NCBI RefSeq assembly: GCF_024171995.1
Contig: NZ_JAMTCT010000004.1
Span: forward strand, 62,001-126,000
Direction of reading: 5' to 3'
Length of the DNA: 64,000 nucleotides
Source of the DNA: Promicromonospora umidemergens
GTDB taxonomy: Bacteria; Actinomycetota; Actinomycetes; Actinomycetales; Cellulomonadaceae
In this document: positions 49,310 through 59,142 of the stretch, piece after piece
Layout of the letters: every line of letters starts with the position of its first letter
Position numbering within the stretch: the stretch's first letter is position 1
Notes under the pieces: generated by a model
Databases searched by the model: none
Told to the model about the DNA's origin: nothing
The model's input: only the letters and a program-made list of their open reading frames with translations
Position numbers and translations under genes: made by a program

Positions 49310-49909
49310 GTGTCCACCGACCACTACTTCACCGCCCAGCCGGCCTCGGACGACGAGCGCCGTACCCGCACCGTCCACCTCGCCGGTCGTGAGCTGGAGG
49401 TCGAGGTAGCACCGGGTGTCTTCTCGCCCGGCGGCGTCGACAAGGGCACGGTGGTGCTGCTGAACGGGGTGCCGGCGCCTCCGCCGTCGGGCAACCTGCT
49501 CGACCTGGGCTGCGGCTGGGGGCCCATCACGATCTCCCTCGCGCTGGAGGCGCCGCACGCCACGGTGTGGGCGGTCGACGTCAACGAGCGGGCCCTCGAC
49601 CTGGTGCGCCGCAACGCCGAGCGCCTCGGGCTGGGCAACGTCCGCGCGGTCCTGCCGGACGACGTGCCTGACGACCTGGAGTTCGACCTGTGCTGGTCCA
49701 ACCCGCCGATCCGCGTCGGCAAGCAGGCGCTGCACGACCTCCTGACCCGCTGGCTGCCCCGCCTCGCGGGCGGTGCGGAGGCGTGGCTGGTGGTGCAGAA
49801 GAACCTGGGGTCGGACTCGCTCGCACGCTGGATCACCGACACGCTCGCCCTGCCGGTTGCCCGGGAGGCCTCGTCCAAGGGGTTCCGGATCCTGCGGGTC
49901 GCGGCCTGA
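49310..49909 (+). CDS. RsmC/RlmG-like class I methyltransferase
   Basis: This 199-residue SAM-dependent methyltransferase has motif I NLLDLGCGWGPITISLAL, motif II VWAVDVNERAL and the catalytic SNPPIRVG motif, followed by WLVVQKNLGSDS; NPPIR-G-K is typical of the small MTS family that methylates guanine N2 in rRNA. It starts at GTG 49310, 6 nt after TACGAT, with no ribosome site, so it is probably leaderless; TTG 49268 and ATG 49280 are alternatives. It stands alone between two gene groups. Confidence 0.85.
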   Translation: MSTDHYFTAQPASDDERRTRTVHLAGRELEVEVAPGVFSPGGVDKGTVVLLNGVPAPPPSGNLLDLGCGWGPITISLALEAPHATVWAVDVNERALDLVRRNAERLGLGNVRAVLPDDVPDDLEFDLCWSNPPIRVGKQALHDLLTRWLPRLAGGAEAWLVVQKNLGSDSLARWITDTLALPVAREASSKGFRILRVAA

Positions 49910-49966
49910 CGTGTCAGAAGCGCAGGTCACTCGGGTGATCCGCGCGTCCGACCCGTCCGGCGAGAC

Positions 49967-50932
49967 CTAGCGGACGACCCGACCGGAGTAGACCAGCTCC
50001 GCGGGGCCCGCGAGCTCGACCGTGCCCCCCGGGAGCATCCGCACGCGCACCTCGCCGCCAGGTACCTCCACGATCCACGTGTCGGGGGCGCCGGCGCCGG
50101 ACGCCCCGACCTGCCAGGTGCGGACCGCGAGCGCCGCTGCGCAGGCGCCGGTGCCGCACGACGGTGTCTCGCCGACGCCGCGCTCGTGCACGCGCATGCG
50201 GAGGCGGCCGACGAGGCCGTCGGGCCCGTCCTCCTCACCGAGGGGCACCACGAGCTCGACGTTGGTGCCGTGCGTGGGCACCGGCGAGACCTCGGGGGCG
50301 TGGTGGAGCTCGAGGGACTCGAGCTCGTCGAGGCTCGCGAGGGCGACGACGGTGTGCGGGTTGCCGAGGTCCACGCTCAGGGCCGGACGGGGTGCGGTCC
50401 AGCCGTGGACCGCGACCGCCGCGTCGTACCCGTCGGTCACCGCGGCCTCGCCGCCGGGCAGGAACCACGGCCCCATGTCGACGGCGTACCAGCCGCTCGG
50501 CTCCTTGGTCACGTGCTTGACGCCGGCGCGCGTTGCGAGGCTGAGCCGCCCGGCGGACAGGTCGGCGAGCCCTTCCTGCTCGGCGAAGGCGGCGAAGACG
50601 CGGACGCCGTTGCCGCACATCTCCGCGACCGAGCCGTCGGCGTTGCGGTAGTCCATGAACCATTCGGCGGTCGGGTCCGTGGCGAGGGCGTCCTGGGCGG
50701 CCTGCTCGCCGGCGCGGGCGAGGGCCGCGGTGGGGGCGAGCCGGATCACGCCGTCGCCGCCGATGCCGCCGCGACGGTCGGCCAGCCTGCGCACGTCGTC
50801 GGCTCCGAGCTCGAGGACGCCCTCGGGGTCCGCGATCAGCACGAAGTCGTTCTGCGTGCCGTGCCCCTTCGTGAAGGCGAGGGTGCCGGGCGTCGGGGCG
50901 GAGGGCGCTGGGCTCGTCGCGGGCTGCGTCAT
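49967..50932 (-). CDS. dapF: Diaminopimelate epimerase
   Basis: This 321-residue enzyme converts LL- to meso-diaminopimelate for lysine and peptidoglycan. The two catalytic cysteines are Cys106 in AEMCGNGVRVFA and Cys259 in PSCGTGACAAALAV. Other blocks are KGHGTQNDFVLI, RRGGIGGDG, DYRNADGS and DLGNPHTVV. Its start overlaps the miaA stop, so miaA and dapF are one operon. Confidence 0.96.
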   Translation of the reverse strand: MTQPATSPAPSAPTPGTLAFTKGHGTQNDFVLIADPEGVLELGADDVRRLADRRGGIGGDGVIRLAPTAALARAGEQAAQDALATDPTAEWFMDYRNADGSVAEMCGNGVRVFAAFAEQEGLADLSAGRLSLATRAGVKHVTKEPSGWYAVDMGPWFLPGGEAAVTDGYDAAVAVHGWTAPRPALSVDLGNPHTVVALASLDELESLELHHAPEVSPVPTHGTNVELVVPLGEEDGPDGLVGRLRMRVHERGVGETPSCGTGACAAALAVRTWQVGASGAGAPDTWIVEVPGGEVRVRMLPGGTVELAGPAELVYSGRVVR

Positions 50933-51903
50933 GGTCCCAGGCTACGGCGCACGGGTTCGGTCCCGGCAACGGGCAACGTCCCGGCGTCGGCGGCGGCCAC
51001 GATCGCCCGGGCGTCGGAGAGCAGGTCGGCCGAGGCGGCGTCCAGCCAGTGCACGCGCGGGTCGCGCCCGAACCAGCCCATCTGCTTGCGCGCGAGGCGG
51101 CGGGTGTTCGCGGTGACGGCCTTCCGTGCCTCCGCCTCGGTGGACTCCCCGCGCCACCAGGCGAGCACCTCCGCGTAGCCGACGGCGCGGGCGGCGGTAA
51201 CGCCGAGGCCGGACCCGGTGCCGCCCTGCTCCGGGCTCGCGAGGGCGCGCACCTCGTCCACGAGGCCCGACTCCCACATGCGGTCGACGCGCGCGGCCAC
51301 GCGCGTGTCCAGCACCTCCCTCGAGCAGTTCAGCCCGATCTGCACGGCGGGCCGCACGTACTCCTGCCGGGGCAGGTTGGCCGTGTACGGCCGGCCGGTG
51401 AGCTCGATGACCTCCAGGGCGCGCACGATGCGGCGGGTGTTGTGCGGCCCGATGCTCGTCGCGGCCTGCGGGTCGAGCTGCTCCAGCTCGGCGTGCAGGG
51501 CGCGGCGCCCCTCTGCCTCGGCACGAGCCTCGAATCGCGCCCGGATCTCCGGATCGGTGCCAGGGAAGTCCATGGCGTCGAGCAGCGCCCGCACATAGAG
51601 CCCCGAGCCGCCGACGACGACGGCGCGTGCCCCCCGCCCGGTGATCGCGTCCAGGTCGGCGCGCCCCGACTCCTGGTAGCGCGCCACGGAGGAGTCCTGC
51701 ACGGGGTCCAGCACGTCGAGCTGGTGGTGCGGGATCCCGCGCCGCTCGGCCGGCGGCACCTTGGCCGTGCCGACGTCCATGCCACGGTAGAGCTGGAACG
51801 CGTCGGCGTTGACGATCTCGGCGTCGCCCAGCGCCTGCGCCAGGTCGAGCGCGAGGTCCGACTTACCCGTGGCGGTGGGCCCGACGACGGCGACGACTAG
51901 CAC
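50929..51903 (-). CDS. miaA: tRNA dimethylallyltransferase
   Basis: This 324-residue enzyme adds an isopentenyl group to A37 of tRNAs. P-loop GPTATGKSDLALDLAQ (8-23), NADAFQLYRGMDVGTAK, PHHQLDVLDP, VVGGSGLYVRALLD and GPHNTRRIVRALEV are all present. MiaB, encoded at 53821, methylthiolates the same base. It overlaps the LigB-like gene upstream by a few bases and dapF downstream. Confidence 0.96.
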   Translation of the reverse strand: MLVVAVVGPTATGKSDLALDLAQALGDAEIVNADAFQLYRGMDVGTAKVPPAERRGIPHHQLDVLDPVQDSSVARYQESGRADLDAITGRGARAVVVGGSGLYVRALLDAMDFPGTDPEIRARFEARAEAEGRRALHAELEQLDPQAATSIGPHNTRRIVRALEVIELTGRPYTANLPRQEYVRPAVQIGLNCSREVLDTRVAARVDRMWESGLVDEVRALASPEQGGTGSGLGVTAARAVGYAEVLAWWRGESTEAEARKAVTANTRRLARKQMGWFGRDPRVHWLDAASADLLSDARAIVAAADAGTLPVAGTEPVRRSLGP

Positions 51904-52538
51904 GCGGCGATCTTACGGTCCGACAGCGTGGTGACCCGGTATTCCGGCGGCAGGTGGTCGTGTCTCTGCTCGAAGACCTGGACCTCCGCGGTCCATCCGT
52001 CGGCTCCCGCGGCCCGCAGCGCCGCCCGGATCCCGTCGGTGAGGGCGTCGGGGCTGCTGTCCAGCCCGCCCGGCGCTCCCCCACCGGCGACGACCAGGCC
52101 GTCCGCGCGGCGCAGCAGCTCCAGCGGACCGCCGTCCAGCGCGACAGTGCTCGGCGGCACCTCCAGCGTCTCGACGTCGGCGGCGCGTACGCCCAGCACG
52201 TCCGCGAGCGCCAGCAGCGCCACCGAGGCGCCGGTGCCGGCGGGCGGGCGCGCGCGGCCGGCCCACTGTTCAGGGCCCGTCCGAGGGCGCCGTCCCGGTC
52301 CTGTCGAGGGGTCGGGCAGCCAGTGGTCACCGATGCCGGAACCCGCGAGCGTCGGGCGCAGGTGCCCGTGCCGGAGCACCGCGCCGTGGGCCAGGACCAG
52401 GGGCAGCGCGCCGCCTGCGGTGAGGGCGGCCAGGGCGCTGGCCACCGCGCCGCGGAGGTCCGCGAGCGGGTCGGTCCGCAGGCCAGGGGTGACCCCGGGG
52501 ACGAGGAGGGGGGTCGCAGGCAGGATCACGGCGCGCAC
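51897..52538 (-). CDS. LigB-like (class III extradiol dioxygenase fold) hypothetical protein
   Basis: This protein of about 213 residues resembles the actinobacterial family next to miaA (Rv2728c type). It opens AVILPATPLLVPGVTP and has ALPLVLAHGAVLRHGHLRPT, GSGIGDHWLP and LLRRADGLVVAGGGAPGG. The P-LLxPG opening and a late D-G-LVVxG are typical, but metal ligands are poorly kept, so activity is doubtful. Start is placed at GTG 52538, 8 nt after TATTTT; an upstream ATG at 52592 is the alternative. It is probably the first gene of the miaA-dapF operon. Confidence 0.7.
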   Translation of the reverse strand: MRAVILPATPLLVPGVTPGLRTDPLADLRGAVASALAALTAGGALPLVLAHGAVLRHGHLRPTLAGSGIGDHWLPDPSTGPGRRPRTGPEQWAGRARPPAGTGASVALLALADVLGVRAADVETLEVPPSTVALDGGPLELLRRADGLVVAGGGAPGGLDSSPDALTDGIRAALRAAGADGWTAEVQVFEQRHDHLPPEYRVTTLSDRKIAAC

Positions 52539-52649
52539 GATCCCTGAAAATAGCACCAGGCCCGGCCCTTGGCCGTTCCGGGCAGATTCCACCCGTTTCT
52601 CACACGTTCGACGCAGCGGTGGGAGGTGTCTGGCGGGTACTGTGGGCAG

Positions 52650-53249
52650 GTGAGGTTCTTCGGGTCACGACGCCGTAACACGGCGGGCGACGGCGACCGT
52701 GCGGCCACCGGCCCGCAGCAGCCCGAGCCCAAGGAACTCGACGACGAGGAGCTGCGGGCACAGGTCGAAGGCGTTCTGCTTCGAGAGCTGACCGGCGGCC
52801 TCGACGATCCCTCGTTCCTCCCTGAGCCGCTGACGCGCGACCGCGTGGTCGAGTGGCTGGGCGAGAACGGGTTCAGCTACTTCGTGGACTCGGAGGGCGA
52901 CGTCGGCGGGCTGTGGCACGGCTGGCTGTTCTACTTCCTGATGGTCGGCGAGAGCTCAGAGGTGCTCCAGGTCCGCGGGCAGTGGCACCGCGATCTCACC
53001 ATCGAGCGGCTCGAGGAGATCCTCGAGCTCTGCAACGAGTGGAACGCCGAGCGCATCTGGCCCAAGACGTACGTCCGGGTCCGCGACAACGGGGCCGTGC
53101 TGGTCTACACCGAGGTCACCGTCGACCTGGAGCACGGCGTCACGGAGGACCAGCTGGACCAGCTCCTGCAGTGCGGGCTGACCACCGGCTCCATGTTCTT
53201 CGAGCACCTCGACGAGACGTTCCCCGATCCTCTGCGGTCCGCGCCATGA
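52650..53249 (+). CDS. YbjN-domain protein
   Basis: This 199-residue protein has an N-terminal basic stretch and acidic linker (1-40) and then a YbjN domain: LTRDRVVEWLGENGFSYFVD, WLFYFLMVGESSEVLQVRGQ, ILELCNEWNAERIWPKTYVR and VDLEHGVTEDQLDQLLQCGL. The NxWN-x-ERxWPK block is characteristic. YbjN proteins resemble type III secretion chaperone folds and affect stress or motility in other bacteria. GTG 52650 lies 6 nt after TACTGT, a leaderless start. Its stop overlaps the next, paralogous gene. Confidence 0.85.
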   Translation: MRFFGSRRRNTAGDGDRAATGPQQPEPKELDDEELRAQVEGVLLRELTGGLDDPSFLPEPLTRDRVVEWLGENGFSYFVDSEGDVGGLWHGWLFYFLMVGESSEVLQVRGQWHRDLTIERLEEILELCNEWNAERIWPKTYVRVRDNGAVLVYTEVTVDLEHGVTEDQLDQLLQCGLTTGSMFFEHLDETFPDPLRSAP

Positions 53250-53791
53250 GCCCGGCACGCAACGGTGGCGCCGGTCGCTGGCTCGCGCGGCTGCTCAACC
53301 CGCGGCCGCCGGCAGCGCGCCGCTCCTCCGGCACGCAGACCCGCACGATGGCCAAGGTCGAGATCGAGAAGCCGCGCCCGCTGAGCACGCAGCGCGTCGG
53401 GGACGACCTCTCGCGCCGCGGCTACCGGTTCCGCATCGACGACGACGGCGACGTCACCGGCACCTGGGACGGCAACCGGTTCTGGTTCCTGCTGCTCGGC
53501 GAGCACGACGAGATCCTGCAGGTGCGGGGCCGCTGGGCGGGCACGCTGCCTGCCGGCGCTCGGCTCGCCGTGCTGCAGGCCGCCAACGACTGGAACCGCG
53601 AGCGCATCTGGCCGAAGGTCTACACGCGCGAGGAGGCGGCGGGGCTCGCCCTGTACGCCGAGGTTTCGGTGGACTTCGAGCACGGAGCCACCGAGGACCA
53701 GCTGGCCCAGACCGTGTCGTGCGGTCTGGTCACGGCGAGCCAGTTCTTCTCGACCGTCGCGTCCCTGGCCCCGCCGTCGGACGCGGAGTAG
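53246..53791 (+). CDS. YbjN-domain protein, tandem paralogue
   Basis: This 181-residue protein has a basic Arg/Ala-rich start (1-35) and a YbjN domain: LSTQRVGDDLSRRGYRFRID, RFWFLLLGEHDEILQVRGRW, LQAANDWNRERIWPKVYTRE and VDFEHGATEDQLAQTVSCGL. It shares most motifs with the preceding gene, so the two arose by tandem duplication. The ATG overlaps the upstream stop. The pair is a conserved actinobacterial neighbour of miaB; a joint complex is plausible. Confidence 0.85.
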   Translation: MSPARNGGAGRWLARLLNPRPPAARRSSGTQTRTMAKVEIEKPRPLSTQRVGDDLSRRGYRFRIDDDGDVTGTWDGNRFWFLLLGEHDEILQVRGRWAGTLPAGARLAVLQAANDWNRERIWPKVYTREEAAGLALYAEVSVDFEHGATEDQLAQTVSCGLVTASQFFSTVASLAPPSDAE

Positions 53792-53820
53792 CAGCCAACC
53801 TTGGTCGTGGGCGTGGAGGG

Positions 53821-55518
53821 CTAGCCGTGGCGGAGGGTGGGCAGTCCGAGGACTACCGGGCCCGACGGCGCAGGGGTGCCGTGCGAGTGCGTGTCCTCCC
53901 CGCCGCCGAGGCGTACCCTCTCGCGCTCCGCCCAGGCGTCGCCCGAACGGGTGCGCCGCACCACGAGCGGGCCGGCGGAGACGGGGTCCGCGATCAGGTG
54001 GTGCGGGGCGGCCTTCGTCACGGTGGCGGTCACCACGTCGCCGGGGCGCGGCAGCCCGTCGGGCACGACGGCGGACAGGCGCGGGTCGTCGAGGCTCACC
54101 GGGGCACCCGTGACGTCGCGCGGTTCGTCGTTCAGGCCTGAGCCGACGGAAGTGCGGGGCAGACCGACGTGCACGAGACGGTTGTCCTCGGCGCGACCCG
54201 ACAGGCGATGCATCGCGCCGTCCTTCCTGCCGGAACCCTCGCCCACGAGAACCTCGAGCGTGCGCCCCACCTGCTTGTCGGCCTCCTCGCCGCTGATGCG
54301 CTCCTGCAGCGCCAGCAGGCGTTCGAAGCGCTCCTGCACCACGGCCTTGGGCAGCTGGTCGGGCATCGTCGCGGCGGGCGTGCCAGGGCGCGGCGAGTAC
54401 TGGAAGCTGAACGCCGAGCTGAACCGGGAGGCCTCGACGACGCGCAGCGTCTCGGCGAAGTCCTCCTCGGTCTCGCCCGGGAAGCCGACGATGATGTCGG
54501 TGGTGATCGAGGCGTCCGGCATCGCGGCACGCACGCGGTCGAGGATCCCGAGAAACTTCTCGGAGCGGTAGGAACGGCGCATCGCGCGCAGGACCCGGTC
54601 GGATCCGGACTGCAGCGGCATGTGGAGCTGCGGCATCACGTTCGGCGTCTCGGCCATGGCGGCGATGACGTCGTCGGTGAACGCGGCGGGGTGCGGAGAC
54701 GTGAACCGCACCCGCTCCAGGCCCTCGATGCGGCCGCACGCGCGCAGGAGCTTGGCGAACGCGCCCCGGTCGCCGAACTCGACGCCGTAGCTGTTCACGT
54801 TCTGCCCCAGCAGCGTCACCTCGATCGCACCGGCGGCGACGAGCGCCTCCACCTCGGCGAGGATCTCGCCCGGACGGCGGTCGCGCTCCTTGCCGCGCAG
54901 GTGCGGCACGATGCAGAAGGTGCAGGTGTTGTTGCAGCCGACGGAGATGCTGACCCAGCCGGCGTAGACGGACTCGCGCTTGGTCGGCAGCGTGGACGGG
55001 AAGACCTGCAGGGACTCCGCGATCTCCACCTGCGCCGCCTCGTTGTGCCGGGCGCGCTCCAGGAGCACCGGCAGGGCGTCGAGGTTGTGCGTGCCGAACA
55101 CGACGTCGACCCACGGCGCCTTGGCCACGATGTCACCGCGGTCCTTCTGGGCCAGGCAACCGCCGACGGCGATCTGCATGCCCGGCCGTGCCGCCTTGAT
55201 GCTGGCGAGCTGGCCGAGGTTCCCGTAGAGCTTGTTGGCGGCGTTCTCGCGGACGGCGCACGTGTTGATCACCACGACGTCGGCAGCGCTGGCCGCCTCG
55301 TCCTGGGTGGACGCCCGCTGGTACCCGGCTTCCTCGAGCATGCCCGCCATGTGCTCGGAGTCGTGCACGTTCATCTGGCAGCCCAGGGTGCGCACCAGGT
55401 AGGTGCGCGGCGGCTGCTGCGGCGCCTCGTCACGGACGGCTGGACCGGTCGAGTGGTCGGTCGAGTGGTCGGTCGAGGCGGCGGAGGGCATGGCTGGGGT
55501 GAGGGCGGTCGTGGACAT
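53821..55518 (-). CDS. miaB: tRNA-2-methylthio-N6-dimethylallyladenosine synthase
   Basis: This 565-residue radical SAM methylthiotransferase has the N-terminal cluster cysteines in [21 protein letters not shown] and GGCLAQKD, the radical SAM cluster in CNNTCTFC, and the C-terminal TRAM domain (about 420-500; [21 protein letters not shown]). It completes the ms2i6A37 modification begun by MiaA. A Ser/Thr/His tandem ([11 protein letters not shown]) marks a variable N-terminus. ATG 55518 follows TAAAAT by 7 nt, a likely leaderless start. Confidence 0.95.
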   Translation of the reverse strand: MSTTALTPAMPSAASTDHSTDHSTGPAVRDEAPQQPPRTYLVRTLGCQMNVHDSEHMAGMLEEAGYQRASTQDEAASAADVVVINTCAVRENAANKLYGNLGQLASIKAARPGMQIAVGGCLAQKDRGDIVAKAPWVDVVFGTHNLDALPVLLERARHNEAAQVEIAESLQVFPSTLPTKRESVYAGWVSISVGCNNTCTFCIVPHLRGKERDRRPGEILAEVEALVAAGAIEVTLLGQNVNSYGVEFGDRGAFAKLLRACGRIEGLERVRFTSPHPAAFTDDVIAAMAETPNVMPQLHMPLQSGSDRVLRAMRRSYRSEKFLGILDRVRAAMPDASITTDIIVGFPGETEEDFAETLRVVEASRFSSAFSFQYSPRPGTPAATMPDQLPKAVVQERFERLLALQERISGEEADKQVGRTLEVLVGEGSGRKDGAMHRLSGRAEDNRLVHVGLPRTSVGSGLNDEPRDVTGAPVSLDDPRLSAVVPDGLPRPGDVVTATVTKAAPHHLIADPVSAGPLVVRRTRSGDAWAERERVRLGGGEDTHSHGTPAPSGPVVLGLPTLRHG

Positions 55519-55655
55519 CGAGTCGATTTTACGGCCCCTGTCGAGTCGCACCGGACGGCGGTCTCGCCCGGATTGCGGACATCTGTTACCGAACCGTTGT
55601 GTCGCGATGACCCGTCGACTTGGTCCTTGAAACATCGGATCGTTAGGTTCAAGGG

Positions 55656-56471
55656 ATGGACCAGAGCACCCCGACCACCGGCCAACCGGCGGCCGACGAG
55701 ACCGTGGACGCTCCGACGTCGGACCGCGTCCTCGGGGCGCCCCTCGTAGAGCTGAAGCACGTCAACAAGCACTTTGGCGCACTGCACGTCTTGCAGGACA
55801 TCGACCTCACCATCCACAAGGGCGAGGTGCTGGTCGTGATCGGCCCGTCCGGCTCCGGCAAGTCCACGCTGTGCCGGGCGATCAACCGTCTGGAGACCAT
55901 CGACGACGGCAGCATCGCCGTCGACGGCAAGACCCTGCCCGAGGAGGGCAAGGCCCTCGCACAGCTGCGGGCCGAGGTCGGCATGGTCTTCCAGTCGTTC
56001 AACCTGTTCGCGCACAAGACCGTGCTCGACAACGTGACGCTCGGGCCGCGCAAGGTCCGCGGCATGAACAAGAAGGACGCCGAGGAGCTGGCCCGCAGCC
56101 TCCTCGACCGCGTAGGCGTCGGCAACCAGGCGGGCAAGATGCCCGCGCAGCTCTCCGGCGGCCAGCAGCAGCGGGTGGCGATCGCCCGCGCGCTGGCGAT
56201 GCAGCCGAAGGTGATGCTCTTCGACGAGCCGACCTCCGCGCTCGACCCCGAGATGGTCAACGAGGTGCTCGACGCCATGGTGGCGCTCGCCGAGGAAGGC
56301 ATGACGATGATCGTCGTCACGCACGAGATGGGCTTCGCCCGCAAGGCCGCGCACCGCGTCGTCTTCATGGCGGACGGCCAGATCGTCGAAGAGGCTCCCC
56401 CCGAGGAGTTCTTCACGGCCCCCAAGAGCGATCGAGCCCGTGACTTCCTCTCCAAGATCCTGACCCACTGA
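55656..56471 (+). CDS. gluA: Glutamate/amino-acid ABC transporter ATPase
   Basis: This 271-residue ATPase has Walker [17 protein letters not shown] (about 63-78), Q-loop [16 protein letters not shown], signature [16 protein letters not shown], Walker [15 protein letters not shown] and [15 protein letters not shown]; it is a typical polar amino-acid (GluA/GlnQ) type. An extended N-terminus of about 30 residues is usual in actinobacteria. ATG 55656 lies 6 nt after TAGGTT, with a possible -35 TTGGTC 18 nt further up, so the operon is probably read from a leaderless transcript. It is the first gene of gluABCD. Confidence 0.93.
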   Translation: MDQSTPTTGQPAADETVDAPTSDRVLGAPLVELKHVNKHFGALHVLQDIDLTIHKGEVLVVIGPSGSGKSTLCRAINRLETIDDGSIAVDGKTLPEEGKALAQLRAEVGMVFQSFNLFAHKTVLDNVTLGPRKVRGMNKKDAEELARSLLDRVGVGNQAGKMPAQLSGGQQQRVAIARALAMQPKVMLFDEPTSALDPEMVNEVLDAMVALAEEGMTMIVVTHEMGFARKAAHRVVFMADGQIVEEAPPEEFFTAPKSDRARDFLSKILTH

Positions 56472-56537
56472 CCTTTCACTGACTGATCTCAGCCAAAGGG
56501 TTCCGTACCGGATCCCGCACTTACCCGAAGGGGAATC

Positions 56538-57401
56538 ATGCGTAAGCACACCATGGGGCTGCTGGCGATGGCGGCAGCGTCCACTCTCGTACTCTCAGCC
56601 TGCGGCAGCGCCGAGGTCGGCGGCGAGCCGGACGGCGGCGGCACCGCGACCGCCGGCGGCGACGGCGGCGGCGACGGCATCACCATCGGCATCAAGTACG
56701 ACCAGCCGGGCCTCGGCCTGCAGGACGGCGCCGAGTACACCGGGTTCGACGTCGACGTGGCCCGCTATGTCGCCAACGAGCTGGGCTACAGCGAGGACCA
56801 GATCACCTTCAAGGAGACGCCTTCGGCCAACCGCGAGGCGATGCTGCAGAACGGCGACGTCGACATGATCTTCGCCACCTACTCGATCACCGATGACCGC
56901 AAGGAGGTCATCGACTTCGCCGGCCCGTACTTCATCGCCGGCCAGGACCTGCTGGTCGCGGCCGACAACACCGACATCACCGGTCCGGAAGACCTCGAGG
57001 GCAAGAACCTCTGCTCGGTCACCGGCTCGACGTCGGCCGAGAAGATCAAGACCGACTACGCGGAGGGCGTCCAGCTCCTCGAGCGCCCCGGCTACGCCGA
57101 GTGCGTCACCGCCCTGTCCGCCGGCCAGGTCGACGCCGTCACCACTGACGACATCATCCTCGCCGGGCTCGCGGCGGCCAACGGCGACGGCAACCTCAAG
57201 GTCGTCGGCGCGCCGTTCTCGGAGGAGCAGTACGGCGTCGGTCTGCCCAAGGACTCGGACCAGTGCGAGGCCATCAACGAGGCGATCACCAAGATGATCG
57301 ACGACGGAGCGTGGGAAGAGGCCGTGGCCACGAACACGGAGGGTGCCGACTACACCCCGAACGCGGACCTGAACCCGCCGAAGCCGGCCGACTGCGCCTG
57401 A
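56538..57401 (+). CDS. gluB: Glutamate-binding lipoprotein
   Basis: This 287-residue lipoprotein has a signal peptide with lipobox LSACGS (Cys about 22), a Gly/Asp-rich linker, and a type II amino-acid-binding fold: TGFDVDVARYVANELGYSED, ANREAMLQNGDVDMIFATYS, RKEVIDFAGPYFIAGQDLLV and CSVTGSTSAEKIK. The GFDVDVARYVA block is typical of GluB/GlnH. A GAAGGGGAATC ribosome site precedes the ATG. A hairpin after it separates it from the permease genes. Confidence 0.93.
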   Translation: MRKHTMGLLAMAAASTLVLSACGSAEVGGEPDGGGTATAGGDGGGDGITIGIKYDQPGLGLQDGAEYTGFDVDVARYVANELGYSEDQITFKETPSANREAMLQNGDVDMIFATYSITDDRKEVIDFAGPYFIAGQDLLVAADNTDITGPEDLEGKNLCSVTGSTSAEKIKTDYAEGVQLLERPGYAECVTALSAGQVDAVTTDDIILAGLAAANGDGNLKVVGAPFSEEQYGVGLPKDSDQCEAINEAITKMIDDGAWEEAVATNTEGADYTPNADLNPPKPADCA

Positions 57402-57420
57402 CGTCTCCTTCGCAGTGACC

Positions 57421-57452
57421 GGGATCGCGCCTGCCGTGCGAGGCGCGATCCC
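57421..57452 (+). other. Intra-operon hairpin between gluB and gluC
   Basis: GGGATCGCGCC (57421-57431) pairs perfectly with GGCGCGATCCC (57442-57452) around a 10-nt loop. No T-run follows. It probably stabilises the gluB mRNA end or attenuates read-through, giving more binding protein than permease. Confidence 0.7.
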
Positions 57453-57541
57453 GTTCGCTGCGAGGGCGGCGTTCCCGCCGTCCGTGATCTGACCGACCGG
57501 GGCGCGCCCGTCAGGGCAGCGCCTCACCCGAAAGGTGACCC

Positions 57542-58231
57542 GTGAACGACTATCTGTCCGGGCTCGGCGCGCTCCTGGAGCAGTACGACGTGCTCGGGGC
57601 GTTCTGGACCAACATCCAGCTGACGTTCTGGGGCGCACTGTTCGCCCTGGTGATCGGCACCATGCTCGCGCTGATGCGCATCTCCCCCATCGCGTCGCTG
57701 CGGTGGGCCGGTGCCACGTACGTGAACGTCTTCCGCAACACCCCGTTGACGATCATCATGACCTTCCTGGTCCTGGCGGTATGGACGCAGCTACAGGTCA
57801 GCCTGGCCGCTGACTTCAACAGCAACTTCTTCCGGCTCGCCGTCATCGGCCTGGCGGTCTACCACGCGGCGTTCGTGTGCGAGTCCATCCGGTCCGGCGT
57901 GAACACCGTGCCGCTGGGACAGGCTGAGGCCGCACGCGCGATCGGGCTGTCGTTCCTGCCCGCCGCGCAGCTGGTGATCCTGCCGCAGGCGTTCCGCGGC
58001 GCCATCGCGCCGCTGGGCAACACGCTCATCGCGCTGCTGAAGAACTCCACCGTCGCGGCCGCGGCAAGCGTCTCCTGGGAGACCGCCTCCACGATGAAGA
58101 CGATGCTCGAGTTCAACGCCGACTACCGCTGGGAGATCTTCGCGTTGTTCGCCATCGGCTACGTCATCCTGGTGATCCCCATCGGCTTGCTGACCACCTG
58201 GCTGTCCCAGCGTCTGGCGGTGAAGCGATGA
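57542..58231 (+). CDS. gluC: Glutamate ABC transporter permease
   Basis: This 229-residue His/Glu/Gln-type permease has about five helices and NTPLTIIMTFLVLAVW, plus the coupling loop TVPLGQAEAARAIGLSFLPA, followed by VILPQAFRGAIAPLGNTLIA. GTG 57542 has AAAGGTGA upstream. It pairs with GluD, whose ATG overlaps its stop (ATGA at 58228). Confidence 0.92.
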   Translation: MNDYLSGLGALLEQYDVLGAFWTNIQLTFWGALFALVIGTMLALMRISPIASLRWAGATYVNVFRNTPLTIIMTFLVLAVWTQLQVSLAADFNSNFFRLAVIGLAVYHAAFVCESIRSGVNTVPLGQAEAARAIGLSFLPAAQLVILPQAFRGAIAPLGNTLIALLKNSTVAAAASVSWETASTMKTMLEFNADYRWEIFALFAIGYVILVIPIGLLTTWLSQRLAVKR

Positions 58232-59118
58232 GCTCCTCCGTCCTCTTCGACGCCCCCGGTCCGCGCACCCGGGCCCTGATCCGCGGCGGGAACGTACTGG
58301 GTGCCCTCATCGCGCTCGGTGTGCTCGCCTGGTTGCTGGTCCAGCTCGACGCAAAGGGCCAGCTGTCCTGGGACCTCTGGGGGCCCGCGTTCTCGGCCCG
58401 CACCTGGGAGTTCTACCTGCTGCCCGGGCTGCAGAACACGCTGCAGGCGGCTGCGTACGCGATCGTCGGGGCCCTCGCCTTCGGCATGATCTTCGGCATG
58501 GGCCGTCTCTCGAAGATCGCGCCGGTGCGCTGGGTGAGCGGTGTCGTGGTCGAGTTCCTGCGCGCCGTGCCCGTGCTGCTCATGATGGTGTTCTTCTACG
58601 GACTCTTCGGGGTCGTGCTGCCGGGCGTGGCAGACAAGGCGTTCCTCGCCGTCGTGGTCGCGCTCATCCTGTACAACGGATCCGTCATCGCCGAGCTCGT
58701 GCGGTCCGGCGTGGGTAGCCTGCCGAGCGGGCAGGGCGAGGCAGGCCTCGCGATCGGCCTGACGGACGGCCAGACCCTCCGCTCGATCCAGCTGCCACAG
58801 GCGCTGGTCGCCATGCTGCCTGCCATGGTGTCGCAGGTCGTCGTGGTGCTGAAGGACTCAGCACTCGGATCGATCATCGGCTTCAGCGAGCTGCTCCGAA
58901 GCGGCCAGATCGTCTCGTCCGGCGACGGCAACCCTCTGCAGGTGCTTGCTCTCGTGGCCGTGGTGTTCATCCTGCTGAACATGGTGCTCACCGTGGTGGC
59001 GCACCGGCTGTCCAAGCTGCTGTCCAGCCGCACGTCGGGTCTCACCGACGAAGGCCCCGGCATCGGCAACCCGACCGTCGTGGCCGGTGGTGCCGGAGGC
59101 GGCGCGGGCGCCGTCTGA
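58228..59118 (+). CDS. gluD: Glutamate ABC transporter permease
   Basis: This 296-residue permease has a longer N-terminal segment, RAVPVLLMMVFFYGLFGVVL, and the coupling loop SLPSGQGEAGLAIGLTDGQT, followed by IQLPQALVAMLPAMVSQVVV. It is the last gene of the gluABCD operon, followed by a strong terminator. The Gly-rich C-terminal tail is a variable extension. Confidence 0.92.
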   Translation: MSSSVLFDAPGPRTRALIRGGNVLGALIALGVLAWLLVQLDAKGQLSWDLWGPAFSARTWEFYLLPGLQNTLQAAAYAIVGALAFGMIFGMGRLSKIAPVRWVSGVVVEFLRAVPVLLMMVFFYGLFGVVLPGVADKAFLAVVVALILYNGSVIAELVRSGVGSLPSGQGEAGLAIGLTDGQTLRSIQLPQALVAMLPAMVSQVVVVLKDSALGSIIGFSELLRSGQIVSSGDGNPLQVLALVAVVFILLNMVLTVVAHRLSKLLSSRTSGLTDEGPGIGNPTVVAGGAGGGAGAV

Positions 59119-59142
59119 CGGGCTGCCCGTAACCGGGTGATC

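Noticed and set aside
48344-49930. 528-codon minus-strand open frame
   Set aside because: It is opposite the ABC genes and the methyltransferase gene, and consists of Asp/Gly/Arg/His repeats typical of antisense frames.
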